Program-made: the position numbers and the translations under genes
In this document: positions 23,661 to 30,975 of the stretch, one piece after another
How positions within the stretch are numbered: the stretch's first letter is position 1
Layout: each line of letters starts with the position of its first letter
DNA from: JAHFJA01 sp964357385
Lineage (GTDB): Bacteria > Patescibacteriota > Patescibacteriia > JACQRZ01
Assembly: GCA_964357385.1 (NCBI GenBank)
Contig: CAYHKW010000001.1
Span: 1 to 39,436, forward strand
Direction: 5' to 3'
Length of the DNA: 39,436 bases
Notes under the pieces: generated by a model
The model's database searches: none
What the model saw: the letters and a program-made list of their open reading frames with translations, nothing else
Told to the model about the DNA's origin: nothing

Positions 23661-24653
23661 TCAGAATTGAGAAGCTACACTTTTCTTAGGACGCTTGGCT
23701 ATAACGGCGGTGTCATTGTAATGTTTTTCGACCGCCTTACTCATTGTTCGTGCCCCAAAGAAAATGGATAAGAACCCAACCACCTGCAATCCGATAAAAA
23801 GGAACACCAAGACTAATACCAACACAACCCCCGAACCCAACAAACGATCAGTGCCAATCGATACTAGTATTTGTAAAAATATGGAAGCAAATAATACTAT
23901 ACCAAGACCGTTGGTAAACATTCTCGTTCCATGGCGCTGTGTATCAGCAGTGATGGGCAACAAAAAGCGATTCAGTCGGAATATTGCCAACAACCCCAGT
24001 ATCCAGCTTGCAATCAACGGAAGGATGATGGTTAATACAATGAGCGGATCTGCCAAATAATAAGTGGCCATACTGGTAATGCTCGCTGCTACCTGTCGAT
24101 GGTCGTTGGTAAACACAAGAGGCACATACAACGCTGCAAGAAGGAACGTAATGATAACTGACATTACAATATCATCTTTTTCTGCTGTTGAATCCTGACG
24201 AACAGCAACCAAATGACGAGAGCCGACAAAAAAACACAATGAAGAGAAAAATGCCAACAAAACGTAAATATAATTGTTTAAAATTGTTTGAGCAATACCC
24301 CAATCAGGAGGAAAATAGGGCTTAAATCCACTAATGAGCGAAGCGAATAGGTAGCCTAATGCGACTATTGCCACACCAAGACTAAGATAATGAAATCCCT
24401 TTTTATGACCATTGTCCCCAAGCACTTGAGCACATTTTTCCAATGCAAGCACTCCACTCACTCCTGAAAACCATGAGATAACATACGGTATCATGATGGT
24501 AATCTGCAGCAATAGAATTTGCATCGCGCTCAATTCGAAATTTTGCTGAGTAGATGCACTGCGCGGCGCAGTCAATGTCAAAAATCCATAGACCACGGAA
24601 CCAAGTGCGGCAACACCATAATATAGCCAGGTGCGTTTTTTAAATTGAGACAT
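23661..24653 (-). CDS. Polytopic membrane protein of the KaiC operon
   Basis: 330 aa, no family recognised. Seven or eight hydrophobic helices are visible, including WLYYGVAALGSVVYGFLTL, MQILLLQITIMIPYVISWF, YLSLGVAIVALGYLFASLI, YIYVLLAFFSSLCFFVG, VIITFLLAALYVPLVF, PLIVLTIILPLIASWILGLL and VVLVLVLVFLFIGLQVVGFL. The C-terminal 35 residues are charged (KAVEKHYNDTAVIAKRPKK) and likely cytoplasmic. It sits between the KaiC-like gene (23-base gap) and the Cache/HAMP gene (11-base gap). It could be a membrane sensor or anchor for the system; no transporter signature was found. Confidence 0.75.
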   Translation of the reverse strand: MSQFKKRTWLYYGVAALGSVVYGFLTLTAPRSASTQQNFELSAMQILLLQITIMIPYVISWFSGVSGVLALEKCAQVLGDNGHKKGFHYLSLGVAIVALGYLFASLISGFKPYFPPDWGIAQTILNNYIYVLLAFFSSLCFFVGSRHLVAVRQDSTAEKDDIVMSVIITFLLAALYVPLVFTNDHRQVAASITSMATYYLADPLIVLTIILPLIASWILGLLAIFRLNRFLLPITADTQRHGTRMFTNGLGIVLFASIFLQILVSIGTDRLLGSGVVLVLVLVFLFIGLQVVGFLSIFFGARTMSKAVEKHYNDTAVIAKRPKKSVASQF

Positions 24654-24676
24654 AGCAATGTATGATTGCGGCTCGA

Positions 24677-26398
24677 TTACTCAGCCGCGGGATTAAATAT
24701 AGTTTCGGCTCTTGATGCAAAATCACCTTTTCGACGAACAGAAAGTATCCCTTGTGACCCTAATTCATCAATCAATACTTTTACTTTGTCTTTACTCAAG
24801 CCTTTTTTCTTTGCTTCGATAAATATTCGCTCTCCCATAGGACCAAGAATTTCCAAGAACAAAAGACGTAATTGTTCACTAATTGATTCACCAACCTTGC
24901 GCGACACTCCCGAGAGCACTCCTTCATATCCACTAAAATCAGTTGAGATATTGATACCGTCGCCACTAATGATAACTTCCCTCATTTTTTTATCATGATC
25001 AGAACTTCTCATCTTTACAATAATCACGGCACGACGCAGCTCTGATTCTATTTCCACAAAACGAAACAGTACAATCGTATCTACAAATGCGCTCACATGC
25101 GACTCAGAAAGCATACCGCCACCCAAAAACCCTTCTGTTGCTAGCGTTAATAAGGTTGTTGCACCCAGCGTTTTAAATCCATCAACCAGAGTCGAAGAAA
25201 AATCGCGCAATGATTCTGCACCCAACTCATTACCAACCGCCGATAGCGAATCAACAACAATACGCTTTGATTTTGTTTCTGTCGCGGTATTAATAATTAT
25301 ATCGATATGCTCATCAAATGAGCGTGTCTCCATGTCAACCGTTATAAATTTCAGTTGACCGGTTGCTTCATATTTTTTTAAATTAAAACCAAACGTGCCG
25401 GCATTTTGTAAGAGCTGATCATGAGATTCTTCAAACGAAACAATAAGACAATTCTCGCCTTTCCGTAATCCTGCCATTATAAAATGAAGACACGTAATAG
25501 ATTTTCCTGTTCCGGACGGTCCCATAACAGCAACGCTCGACCCTTCAATAAATCCTCCTCCTGACATTTCATCGAGTCCTGACACACCCGTTGATATACG
25601 TTTATTACTCACCTGATAGCCAAGCTTTCTACGCATGCGGGGAAACAACTTAATCCCATCCGGTGAAATACGAAACGAAGTAGTGGTAGAATCGTGATTC
25701 ATTCCTCTCATTTTAACAATTTCAAGTGTTCGCTGTGCTTCTTTACCATGGTGTACGGTAGACAAACGGATCACACCGTCAGAAATAAAGCCCTCAACAC
25801 CATACGAAGCACTATCGCGGTTCTCCCCTTCACCAACAAGGAATACCCCTGCTTCCATCAACCCCAAAAATGATCCCAAACGAAAAATAAACTGACGAAT
25901 CATCTCATCATTTTTTAAACGATAGAGTAGTGCGGTAATGGAATCCAGCACCACGCGTTTTGCATTGGTTTTATTTACTACTTCAACAATGGTTTCACAC
26001 AATTTCTCAATATCTTTGTTGGTGAAATCTTTCTTATCAAGCTTAAGATCACCCATCATGATACGCAAATCAATAAAATGAATGCCCGGATGATTGACGA
26101 TACTATTTTTTGTATCACTCAAGCGCATATCAACTGACGCGACTGCTTCGCGATCAGCAAAATTCATTTTATGAAGATTTGTTAATAGTTTTGTAGTCGG
26201 TTCGGTGAGGGTAAAATAAATACCGGACTCTTGAAAATCCTTATACCCTCTAAATAACCATTCGAGCGCAAGTATTGTTTTCCCTGCTCCTGGTGATCCT
26301 GATAAGTATACCGTAGCGTTTGAGGGTAATCCGCCACCAAGCAGCGTATCAAGCTCCGGTATGCCAGTAGAACGAATTGATTCGTTAGATCCATTCAT
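24677..26398 (-). CDS. KaiC-like double RecA ATPase with C-terminal extension
   Basis: 573 aa. Two KaiC domains: CI (about 1-255) with GSPGAGKT and a VVLDS Walker B; CII (about 260-500) with GPSGTGKS and IVVDSLSAV. CI has FTLTEP where KaiC has paired glutamates, so one is replaced; CII keeps both (VSFEESHDQLLQ). Around the KaiC S431/T432 phosphosites it reads ESHVSAFVDTIVLF: the Ser is kept and the Thr is Ala. Residues about 510-573 form an extra helical, winged-helix-like tail (GERIFIEAKKKGLSKDKVKVLIDELGSQG). First gene of an operon with a membrane protein and a Cache/HAMP protein. No kaiA or kaiB in the window. It has an extended -10 (26437-26442) and no Shine-Dalgarno. Confidence 0.88.
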   Translation of the reverse strand: MNGSNESIRSTGIPELDTLLGGGLPSNATVYLSGSPGAGKTILALEWLFRGYKDFQESGIYFTLTEPTTKLLTNLHKMNFADREAVASVDMRLSDTKNSIVNHPGIHFIDLRIMMGDLKLDKKDFTNKDIEKLCETIVEVVNKTNAKRVVLDSITALLYRLKNDEMIRQFIFRLGSFLGLMEAGVFLVGEGENRDSASYGVEGFISDGVIRLSTVHHGKEAQRTLEIVKMRGMNHDSTTTSFRISPDGIKLFPRMRRKLGYQVSNKRISTGVSGLDEMSGGGFIEGSSVAVMGPSGTGKSITCLHFIMAGLRKGENCLIVSFEESHDQLLQNAGTFGFNLKKYEATGQLKFITVDMETRSFDEHIDIIINTATETKSKRIVVDSLSAVGNELGAESLRDFSSTLVDGFKTLGATTLLTLATEGFLGGGMLSESHVSAFVDTIVLFRFVEIESELRRAVIIVKMRSSDHDKKMREVIISGDGINISTDFSGYEGVLSGVSRKVGESISEQLRLLFLEILGPMGERIFIEAKKKGLSKDKVKVLIDELGSQGILSVRRKGDFASRAETIFNPAAE

Positions 26399-26436
26399 AA
26401 AATAATCGACGGCGCGTGCTTATGCGCAATACAGCT

Positions 26437-26442
26437 ATTGTA
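26437..26442 (-). promoter_or_regulatory. Extended -10 of the KaiC operon
   Basis: TACAAT on the minus strand, preceded by TGG. Divergent from the phosphoglycerate mutase promoter at 26477-26485. Confidence 0.45.
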
Positions 26443-26476
26443 CCACATACTACATTGATTTGGTATAAATACAGTG

Positions 26477-26485
26477 TGCTATACT
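26477..26485 (+). promoter_or_regulatory. Extended -10 of the phosphoglycerate mutase gene
   Basis: TGCTATACT, with a TTGATT 19 bp upstream of the hexamer (26455-26460). The ATG at 26512 follows after 26 bases without a Shine-Dalgarno. Confidence 0.5.
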
Positions 26486-26511
26486 TGATCTATGATTCAT
26501 GTACAAATAGT

Positions 26512-27228
26512 ATGAGCTATATATTTCTTTTCCGACACGGCGAATCGCGCTGGAACGTTATGAATAAATTTAGCGGATGTGTCGATGTTCCCCTCTCAGA
26601 AATTGGCATGCATGAAGCTATGATCAGTTCAGAAAAAATACGGAACATAAAAATAGATGTTGCATTCACATCACACCTCATCCGCGCTCAGTCTACAATG
26701 TCTATCATGCTTGCTGACCAAAAGAACACCGGCATTTTCTTGCACGAAGATCATCGTGATCGCATTCGATATCAAGTTTCTCAGCTCAATGGAGAAATCC
26801 CTGTGCACAACACTGCAACACTCAATGAGCGGTATTACGGCTTGCTTCAAGGTATGAAAAAACATGAAGCAGCAAAAAAATATGGAAAGGAAAAAGTGCT
26901 TGAATGGCGCAGAGGGTGGAATACACGACCACCCAAAGGCGAAAGCTTAAAAGATGTATATCGACGAGTTGTTCCCTACTATCACTCGCATATCCTTCCC
27001 CACGTAAAAAAGAATCACAACATTCTTATTGTGGCACACGGCAATACTTTGAGAGCGATTATTAAATATATGGAAAATATTTCTGATAATGACATAGCGC
27101 GACTTGAACTTGCTCCTGCACAACCGTTTATCTATAAGCATTCGAAAACAGGGCTCAAACGGACTGTTGGGGATCTCAACTTTGATCGACCTATCTATTG
27201 GCAAATGCCATCAAAAAATTCTCAGTAG
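26512..27228 (+). CDS. gpmA: 2,3-bisphosphoglycerate-dependent phosphoglycerate mutase
   Basis: Glycolytic enzyme interconverting 3- and 2-phosphoglycerate through a phosphohistidine. It starts MSYIFLFRHGESRWN (catalytic RHGE). FSGCVDVPLSEIGMHEA follows the GpmA pattern (usually FTGW-DVDLSEKG), with TSHLIRAQSTM, ATLNERYYGLLQGMKKHEAAKKYG, the W-RRGWNTRPPKGESLKDVYRRV segment and IVAHGNTLRAI (second catalytic His). At 238 aa it has normal dPGM length. The frame is open upstream to 26416, but the conserved start and promoter fix the ATG at 26512. Confidence 0.93.
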   Translation: MSYIFLFRHGESRWNVMNKFSGCVDVPLSEIGMHEAMISSEKIRNIKIDVAFTSHLIRAQSTMSIMLADQKNTGIFLHEDHRDRIRYQVSQLNGEIPVHNTATLNERYYGLLQGMKKHEAAKKYGKEKVLEWRRGWNTRPPKGESLKDVYRRVVPYYHSHILPHVKKNHNILIVAHGNTLRAIIKYMENISDNDIARLELAPAQPFIYKHSKTGLKRTVGDLNFDRPIYWQMPSKNSQ

Positions 27229-27245
27229 CGTAGTGAAATTCAAAC

Positions 27246-27692
27246 CTATTTCACGGTCATTAGTTTTGCTTTCATCCAATCAATCTCATTTTGTTGTCCT
27301 GCAACAATATCATTACAAAGCTGCCTAATTTCAAGATCATTAAGGTCAGCTTTTTTGCACATAAGTAGCGCTGAAGCATGGTGAGGAATCATTGATTTGA
27401 GAAATTCTTTATCAGACACAGCAAATTGGGTACGGATACCCGCGCTGCCGATAGCAAGTATGGCAATGCCGATAATTGCGACAATCAGCGTTGTCTTTTT
27501 TGAATACATGGATCCCATCACCGCAATCTCAATTAAGAGCATAGCGCCTGTCATCAACCCTGCCATATAGAGCTGATTTACATTCGAAAAGATATTACCA
27601 TAGACATCAACCATCATGTACATCAAGCTGTACATCGCAATAAACGATATCACTGCCATTGCAATAAGTTTTTTTACCATCATGGTATTCAT
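27246..27692 (-). CDS. DUF305 membrane protein
   Basis: 148 aa. Three N-terminal hydrophobic segments (about 5-27, 41-62, 67-84) precede a C-terminal DUF305 domain (about 91-145): DKEFLKSMIPHHASALLMCKKADL then DLEIRQLCNDIVAGQQNEIDWMKAKL. The MIPHH and (I/V)-x-x-QQ-x-EI motifs are the family hallmarks. These ferritin-like helical domains are often linked to copper or metal homeostasis; the fused membrane part suggests envelope localisation. The fit to DUF305 is good; the physiological role is open. Confidence 0.88.
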   Translation of the reverse strand: MNTMMVKKLIAMAVISFIAMYSLMYMMVDVYGNIFSNVNQLYMAGLMTGAMLLIEIAVMGSMYSKKTTLIVAIIGIAILAIGSAGIRTQFAVSDKEFLKSMIPHHASALLMCKKADLNDLEIRQLCNDIVAGQQNEIDWMKAKLMTVK

Positions 27693-27758
27693 GCATCTAT
27701 TGTAGCAATAAAGTAAGGAAATAAAAAAAGATAATAGGATTACTATTATCTCATCATA

Positions 27759-28271
27759 CTATTGTGTATATCGATAGCCCGGTACTGCAAGGGGGATCCG
27801 AACACGAGTAGGAGTGGTTGCCATTGGTTTATATCCGTTTGCCATCTCTCTGACAACGCTACCATAAAGGCTTAACGCCATACGGACGACTGCTTCAGCC
27901 CCTTCCGGCCCATGTATGCGAATTGATTCAAACAGAGATTCAACATACTCCGACCCCTTCAATCGAAGCACCATCCCCGGCATCGATGACCCTGTGTGCT
28001 GCCTAGCATCTATCTCCACCTTGCTGGCAATAATCGCAAGCTGGTGCGATCTCTTTTTGATTGTATCTTCTAACACAATACAATTTCGTCCCCCATCTTT
28101 CGCTACTAGCAGCGACAAGTAAAAGGGCAAAGCCCCATACCGTATAAGATCTTGCTCAGTGGCAAATGTCGTAGCTTTTAAAAGACCTGCCAAACTGGCC
28201 GCATCTTCAGGGATCAAAGGAATCCTGATTTGCTTATAGGTCTTCCGTCTCGGCTTCACTAATGTAGCCAT
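27759..28271 (-). CDS. Orphan protein, 170 aa
   Basis: Not recognised. The likely start is the ATG at 28271, with AGGA seven bases upstream; an ATG at 28280 is too close to that site. The N-terminus is basic (KPRRKTYKQIRIPLIPEDAASLAGLL), the middle is helical, and the end is rich in prolines and basic residues (YKPMATTPTRVRIPLAVPGYRY). There is a phrase symmetry: RIPLIPEDAA near the start and RIPLAVPGY near the end. The R-x-P-L pattern and small size could fit a ribbon-helix-helix-like DNA-binding protein, but this is weak. A consensus -35 with a 16-bp spacer lies at 28314-28341. Confidence 0.65.
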   Translation of the reverse strand: MATLVKPRRKTYKQIRIPLIPEDAASLAGLLKATTFATEQDLIRYGALPFYLSLLVAKDGGRNCIVLEDTIKKRSHQLAIIASKVEIDARQHTGSSMPGMVLRLKGSEYVESLFESIRIHGPEGAEAVVRMALSLYGSVVREMANGYKPMATTPTRVRIPLAVPGYRYTQ

Positions 28272-28313
28272 TGGCACCATCCTTTCATAAAAAGAACATA
28301 ATCGTATATCCCA

Positions 28314-28341
28314 AAACTACCATACGATACTCACCTGTCAA
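28314..28341 (-). promoter_or_regulatory. Promoter of the 27759-28271 gene
   Basis: Minus strand: TTGACA (28336-28341), 16-bp spacer, TAGTTT (28314-28319). Confidence 0.55.
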
Positions 28342-28384
28342 GGACCGTACTATTTTTTCAAACTCTTTTTGCAAAGTTAGGTGC

Positions 28385-28412
28385 TGGACAAAATAAAATC
28401 ATAGCGTATACT
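28385..28412 (+). promoter_or_regulatory. Promoter of the HAD nucleotidase gene
   Basis: TGGACA (28385-28390), 16-bp spacer, TATACT (28407-28412). Confidence 0.65.
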
Positions 28413-28455
28413 ACGCAATACTACATTGAAAACATAAGAAAGGAGTCTTCCTGAA

Positions 28456-29019
28456 ATGCATATCATCATTCCAAAAGTCTACCATGTCATTCTTGATATG
28501 GATGGCGTATTAGCGGATTTATATTTCCAAATCTATAAACTGTTAAAAGAGCGGCATCCGCATTTCATATTACATGATCCGAACGTCCAAACAGAACATT
28601 ATTTTTCACGACAGTATCCCCAGTACGCAAAAGAAATTTATGAGATCTTTGGTGAGAAAGGATTTTTCCGCAACCTTCCTCCTGTCGAAGGCGCAATTGA
28701 AGCAGTGCATGCCATTATGAAAAAGCACCATGTATCGCTCTGTACAACGCCGATCGAAAACGCCAAATATTGTAAACCGGAAAAACGGGCATGGAAAAAT
28801 GAAATGCTCGGAACAAAGGTAGCTATCTTTTTCGAAAAAGATAAAACTCGAAAACGAGGAGACATGATCGTTGACGACAATCCAAAAATGGAAGGAAAAT
28901 TCCTCCATACAAACCCCTGGGAACATGTCATCTATCACCAACCCTACAACAAACACGTAACAGACAAACGAAGAATCATTTGGAATAATTACCACTCAGT
29001 TCTTCCTGAATTAGCGTAA
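28456..29019 (+). CDS. HAD-family 5'(3')-deoxyribonucleotidase-like protein
   Basis: 187 aa, HAD superfamily phosphatase of the NT5C type, which removes phosphate from (deoxy)nucleoside monophosphates. Motif I is VILDMDGVLADLY (nucleophile Asp and acid/base Asp), motif II is SLCTTPIEN, the conserved Lys may lie in KPEKRAWKNEMLG, and motif III is DMIVDDNPKM. The cap segment FFRNLPPVEGAIEAVHAI is typical of the group. It could salvage nucleosides, useful in a host-dependent organism (inference). AAAGGAG precedes the ATG, and a promoter (28385-28412) and terminator (29034-29060) make it a single-gene unit. Confidence 0.8.
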   Translation: MHIIIPKVYHVILDMDGVLADLYFQIYKLLKERHPHFILHDPNVQTEHYFSRQYPQYAKEIYEIFGEKGFFRNLPPVEGAIEAVHAIMKKHHVSLCTTPIENAKYCKPEKRAWKNEMLGTKVAIFFEKDKTRKRGDMIVDDNPKMEGKFLHTNPWEHVIYHQPYNKHVTDKRRIIWNNYHSVLPELA

Positions 29020-29033
29020 CAAAGAATACTATT

Positions 29034-29060
29034 AAGGTCTCAAAAATTGAGGTCTTTTTT
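29034..29060 (+). terminator. Terminator of the HAD nucleotidase gene
   Basis: GGTCTCA / TGAGGTC (7 pairs with two G-U) around a 5-base loop, then six Ts. Confidence 0.65.
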
Positions 29061-29073
29061 ATTTCAAAGACTA

Positions 29074-29102
29074 TTGACATGTGCGTATTAAGTTGATATT
29101 CT
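29074..29102 (+). promoter_or_regulatory. Promoter of the 29140 gene
   Basis: TTGACA (29074-29079), 17-bp spacer, TATTCT (29097-29102). Confidence 0.7.
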
Positions 29103-29139
29103 TGTGGTGTCCATTGAAAAAATAAAAAAGGAGAACGCC

Positions 29140-29664
29140 ATGAAAAAAGAACGAAAGGTCAAATTGACCGCGCTCACTATCATGAACCAAGGAATAGAAT
29201 CTTTGCTGAAAGCAGTACAGGAGCACGAAGCCGATCTGACACCCGAAGGATACTATGTAGAATTTTGTGAAAAATATCAGACAACCAGCGATACGTTTGA
29301 TAAAGCGTTACGAGTAGCTAAGATTAGCTCCGTGTGCCTGGGCCTATTTTTAATGATGTGTGCCTTAGAGGGATTTCATCTTCTAAGCTTTGAACCCTGG
29401 CTGTCGATATTATCGCCGGTGTTTGTCATTGCTAGTATAGTAGGTACAATCTCTTTTTATGTTATGTCTAGCGTATTACCCATAAACAAACGATATGGCT
29501 ATGCAGCAATTGTCCTAGAATTTTTCCAGCATATAAACCACGAAGGTTCGGGATACGAAGATGAAACAACTGCAAAACAGTTTTCACAATTCAGGCTTTC
29601 TTCAGAACAAGTAATTGAATACAAATCACAGGTTCTAAGTATCGTACAGAACAAAAGACGCTAA
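29140..29664 (+). CDS. Orphan two-helix membrane protein, 174 aa
   Basis: Not recognised. The start at 29140 has AAAGGAGA upstream, whereas the longer frame from 29104 starts at the promoter. A charged N-terminal helical part (about 1-70) is followed by two adjacent membrane helices (SSVCLGLFLMMCALEGFHLL and LSILSPVFVIASIVGTISFYVM), then a cytoplasmic helical tail ending QVLSIVQNKRR. The layout resembles a small membrane-anchored coiled-coil or effector-like protein; function unknown. Single-gene unit with its own terminator. Confidence 0.7.
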   Translation: MKKERKVKLTALTIMNQGIESLLKAVQEHEADLTPEGYYVEFCEKYQTTSDTFDKALRVAKISSVCLGLFLMMCALEGFHLLSFEPWLSILSPVFVIASIVGTISFYVMSSVLPINKRYGYAAIVLEFFQHINHEGSGYEDETTAKQFSQFRLSSEQVIEYKSQVLSIVQNKRR

Positions 29665-29673
29665 AGCCCATCC

Positions 29674-29700
29674 AAATCGCCCATGAAGGCGATTTTTTTA
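29674..29700 (+). terminator. Terminator of the 29140 gene
   Basis: AAATCGCC / GGCGATTT, 8-bp stem with a 6-base loop and T-run. It overlaps the first codons of the TrmB remnant. Confidence 0.75.
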
Positions 29701-29856
29701 TTGTTATCTCCGGTACAGGGCAGTATCTATGTATGGAACAATAAAGTCGCTCAGTTTGGATTGAATCAGCATGACTATATCGGAATTGTAACCGAAAGCC
29801 CCGAGCTTGCCGAAACACAGCGCGCTTTGTTAACTAATCTCTGGGAAGGGCTTTAA
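29683..29856 (+). pseudogene. C-terminal remnant of a TrmB-family regulator
   Basis: A 57-codon frame (ATG 29683 to TAA 29856) whose last 42 residues read like the end of a TrmB-type effector domain: SIYVWNNKVAQFGL, then YIGIVTESPELAETQRALLTN and LWEGL. The order I(V/I)-x-(E/D)-S-x-E-(L/I)-AET-(Q/L)-R-x-(L/I)-x-x-LW is typical of these proteins; compare IIEIFDKHYAQSQAQIFEVLW in the intact regulator at 6818. No helix-turn-helix part precedes it, and the first codons fall inside the terminator at 29674-29700. I read it as a decayed or truncated gene at the edge of the accessory block. Confidence 0.6.
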
Positions 29857-29870
29857 ACTCTATTCTATAT

Positions 29871-29899
29871 AAAAAATCCACCTGCTGCCTACCAGATGG
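29871..29899 (-). terminator. Terminator of the 29906-30343 gene
   Basis: Minus strand CCATCTG / CAGGTGG around an 8-base loop, then A and six Ts. Confidence 0.65.
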
Positions 29900-29905
29900 A
29901 AATGT

Positions 29906-30343
29906 CTATTTATATTTTATTGCGTCTTCTAGCGAGATGGGGTACGACTCGAGAGAATCTATATCCCAACTCTTTATCAAATAATCTTTGAGCCAATCCC
30001 CTGTGAAATTTTGAGAGTAATCGTAAGGACCTCCTGATCCATTCTTGTACCCCATTAATCTGTTGTAAACAGATGTACCTGCCCATTCTTCTGCCTTTAC
30101 ACAAAAGACTTCAAATTGATCCTTCTCGATCGGTATTTGAAAAAGCTGAGCCAATGATTCTTCTACTTCACGCTTGATACAAAAAAGATATTGACCTGGT
30201 TCAAGAATAAATTTTTGATATTCCTTCTCGTCATTCCCTTGAAAGGGTGTTCCAACGCATTCAAATGAACCGCTCGTTTCCCATGTTAATGAATAGCCCG
30301 AAAGCGATTCATATCCCGATAGATAAAAAGTACATATTTTCAT
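29906..30343 (-). CDS. Orphan protein, 145 aa
   Basis: Not recognised. It is strand-rich and acidic (MKICTFYLSGYESLSGYSL, KFILEPGQYLFCIKREVEES), with a central FQIPIEKDQFEVFCVKAEEW and a Gly/Tyr-rich stretch (GYKNGSGGPYDYSQNF). The part before the end (GDWLKDYLIKSWDIDSLE) looks helical. No signal peptide or membrane helix. AAAGGAG precedes the ATG; promoter at 30368-30396, terminator at 29871-29899. It is the outermost complete gene of the Glu-anchored array. Confidence 0.7.
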   Translation of the reverse strand: MKICTFYLSGYESLSGYSLTWETSGSFECVGTPFQGNDEKEYQKFILEPGQYLFCIKREVEESLAQLFQIPIEKDQFEVFCVKAEEWAGTSVYNRLMGYKNGSGGPYDYSQNFTGDWLKDYLIKSWDIDSLESYPISLEDAIKYK

Positions 30344-30367
30344 TACTATTCTCCTTTCTTGTAAAGA

Positions 30368-30396
30368 AAAATAACAAAAAACTTAAGAAATGTCAA
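30368..30396 (-). promoter_or_regulatory. Promoter of the 29906-30343 gene
   Basis: Minus strand: TTGACA (30391-30396), 17-bp spacer, TATTTT (30368-30373). Confidence 0.7.
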
Positions 30397-30408
30397 TAGG
30401 TGTATGAA

Positions 30409-30470
30409 ACAAAAACACCCCAGCTAAATGCTGAGGTGAATCTTTAGCCCTTGAGGGAGTGAATTGGAAC
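30409..30470 (-). repeat. tRNA-Glu 3'-end-like repeat, copy 1
   Basis: 62-bp repeat, one base different from copy 4. On the minus strand it reads GTTCCAATTCACTCCCTCAA then GGGCTAAAG and the hairpin CACCTCAGC / GCTGGGGTG with five Ts. The part CTCCC-N4-GGGCTA resembles the tRNA-Glu acceptor end (CTCCCCGTGGGGCTA). It overlaps the 3' end of the CopG-type antitoxin gene and supplies its last residues. Confidence 0.85.
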
Positions 30471-30639
30471 ATGATTCCCCAATCTTTCTATCAATCATCA
30501 TCTTAAAACGAACTTTCTTTGCCTTGCTCCAGTCAATATACTCAGTCGTATCGTGAGTAGCCCAAAAATCACGCTCTGCGTCTTCATTTTTAAACTTAGG
30601 AATTTTCTTGAGAGTATTTTTCATATGATTTCTTTTCAT
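30424..30639 (-). pseudogene. CopG/BrnA-type antitoxin, C-terminus replaced by repeat
   Basis: The first 40 residues match CopG-type antitoxins: LKKIPKFKNEDAERDFWATHD then TTEYIDWSKAKKVRF. In intact members a ribbon-helix-helix DNA-binding part follows (usually ending PYQSL-and-more). Here the match ends after VRF, and the last 15 residues (SNSLPQGLKIHLSI and the preceding Cys) are encoded by repeat copy 1. The 71-aa frame thus lacks the DNA-binding part and is probably non-functional. No BrnT-type toxin gene is adjacent. The ATG at 30624 (MKNTLKKIP) may be the original start. Confidence 0.75.
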
Positions 30640-30690
30640 CCTTACTCGTGGGGCGAGTAGAAATGATACGGATATAACTCAACCTGCTCA

Positions 30691-30975
30691 CTAGGAAGTA
30701 GGGATTTGTTTCAAAAACTCCAGCGTCGCTTTAACTGAAAGATTCTCGGTGTGTGAAAAATGAAGTTTATCGCCCCATTGTTCCGCGAGTGGGGTTACAA
30801 ATTCGTCTGCCCAGGAGGGGGTGAGTACTTTTACCCCATCAAAATCAAGTTCAATCACGTCAGCTTCGTTCTTTGCAGGAAACACGTATGCTTGTGCAGA
30901 AAGATACGCCTCTTTTCCTGCTGGACGAGAAGAAAGAAAATCTCCAAAATTTTTCATTATAATTTTCATAACCAT
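30691..30975 (-). CDS. STAS-like domain protein (DUF4325)
   Basis: About 94 aa. The core DVIELDFDGVKVLTPSWADEF and the preceding strand are characteristic of the DUF4325 STAS-like fold, related to anti-sigma factor antagonists; the Ser in LTPSWADEF sits where such antagonists are phosphorylated. Its ATG shares a base with the stop of the upstream ATPase gene (TGATG), so the two are translationally coupled. By analogy with SpoIIAA/SpoIIAB it may be the partner or substrate of that ATPase. No sigma factor is seen nearby. Confidence 0.8.
   Translation of the reverse strand: MVMKIIMKNFGDFLSSRPAGKEAYLSAQAYVFPAKNEADVIELDFDGVKVLTPSWADEFVTPLAEQWGDKLHFSHTENLSVKATLEFLKQIPTS

Noticed and set aside
24677..26398. 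A circadian clock locus.
   Set aside because: kaiA and kaiB are absent and one phosphosite is missing; KaiC-like ATPases outside cyanobacteria usually have other roles.
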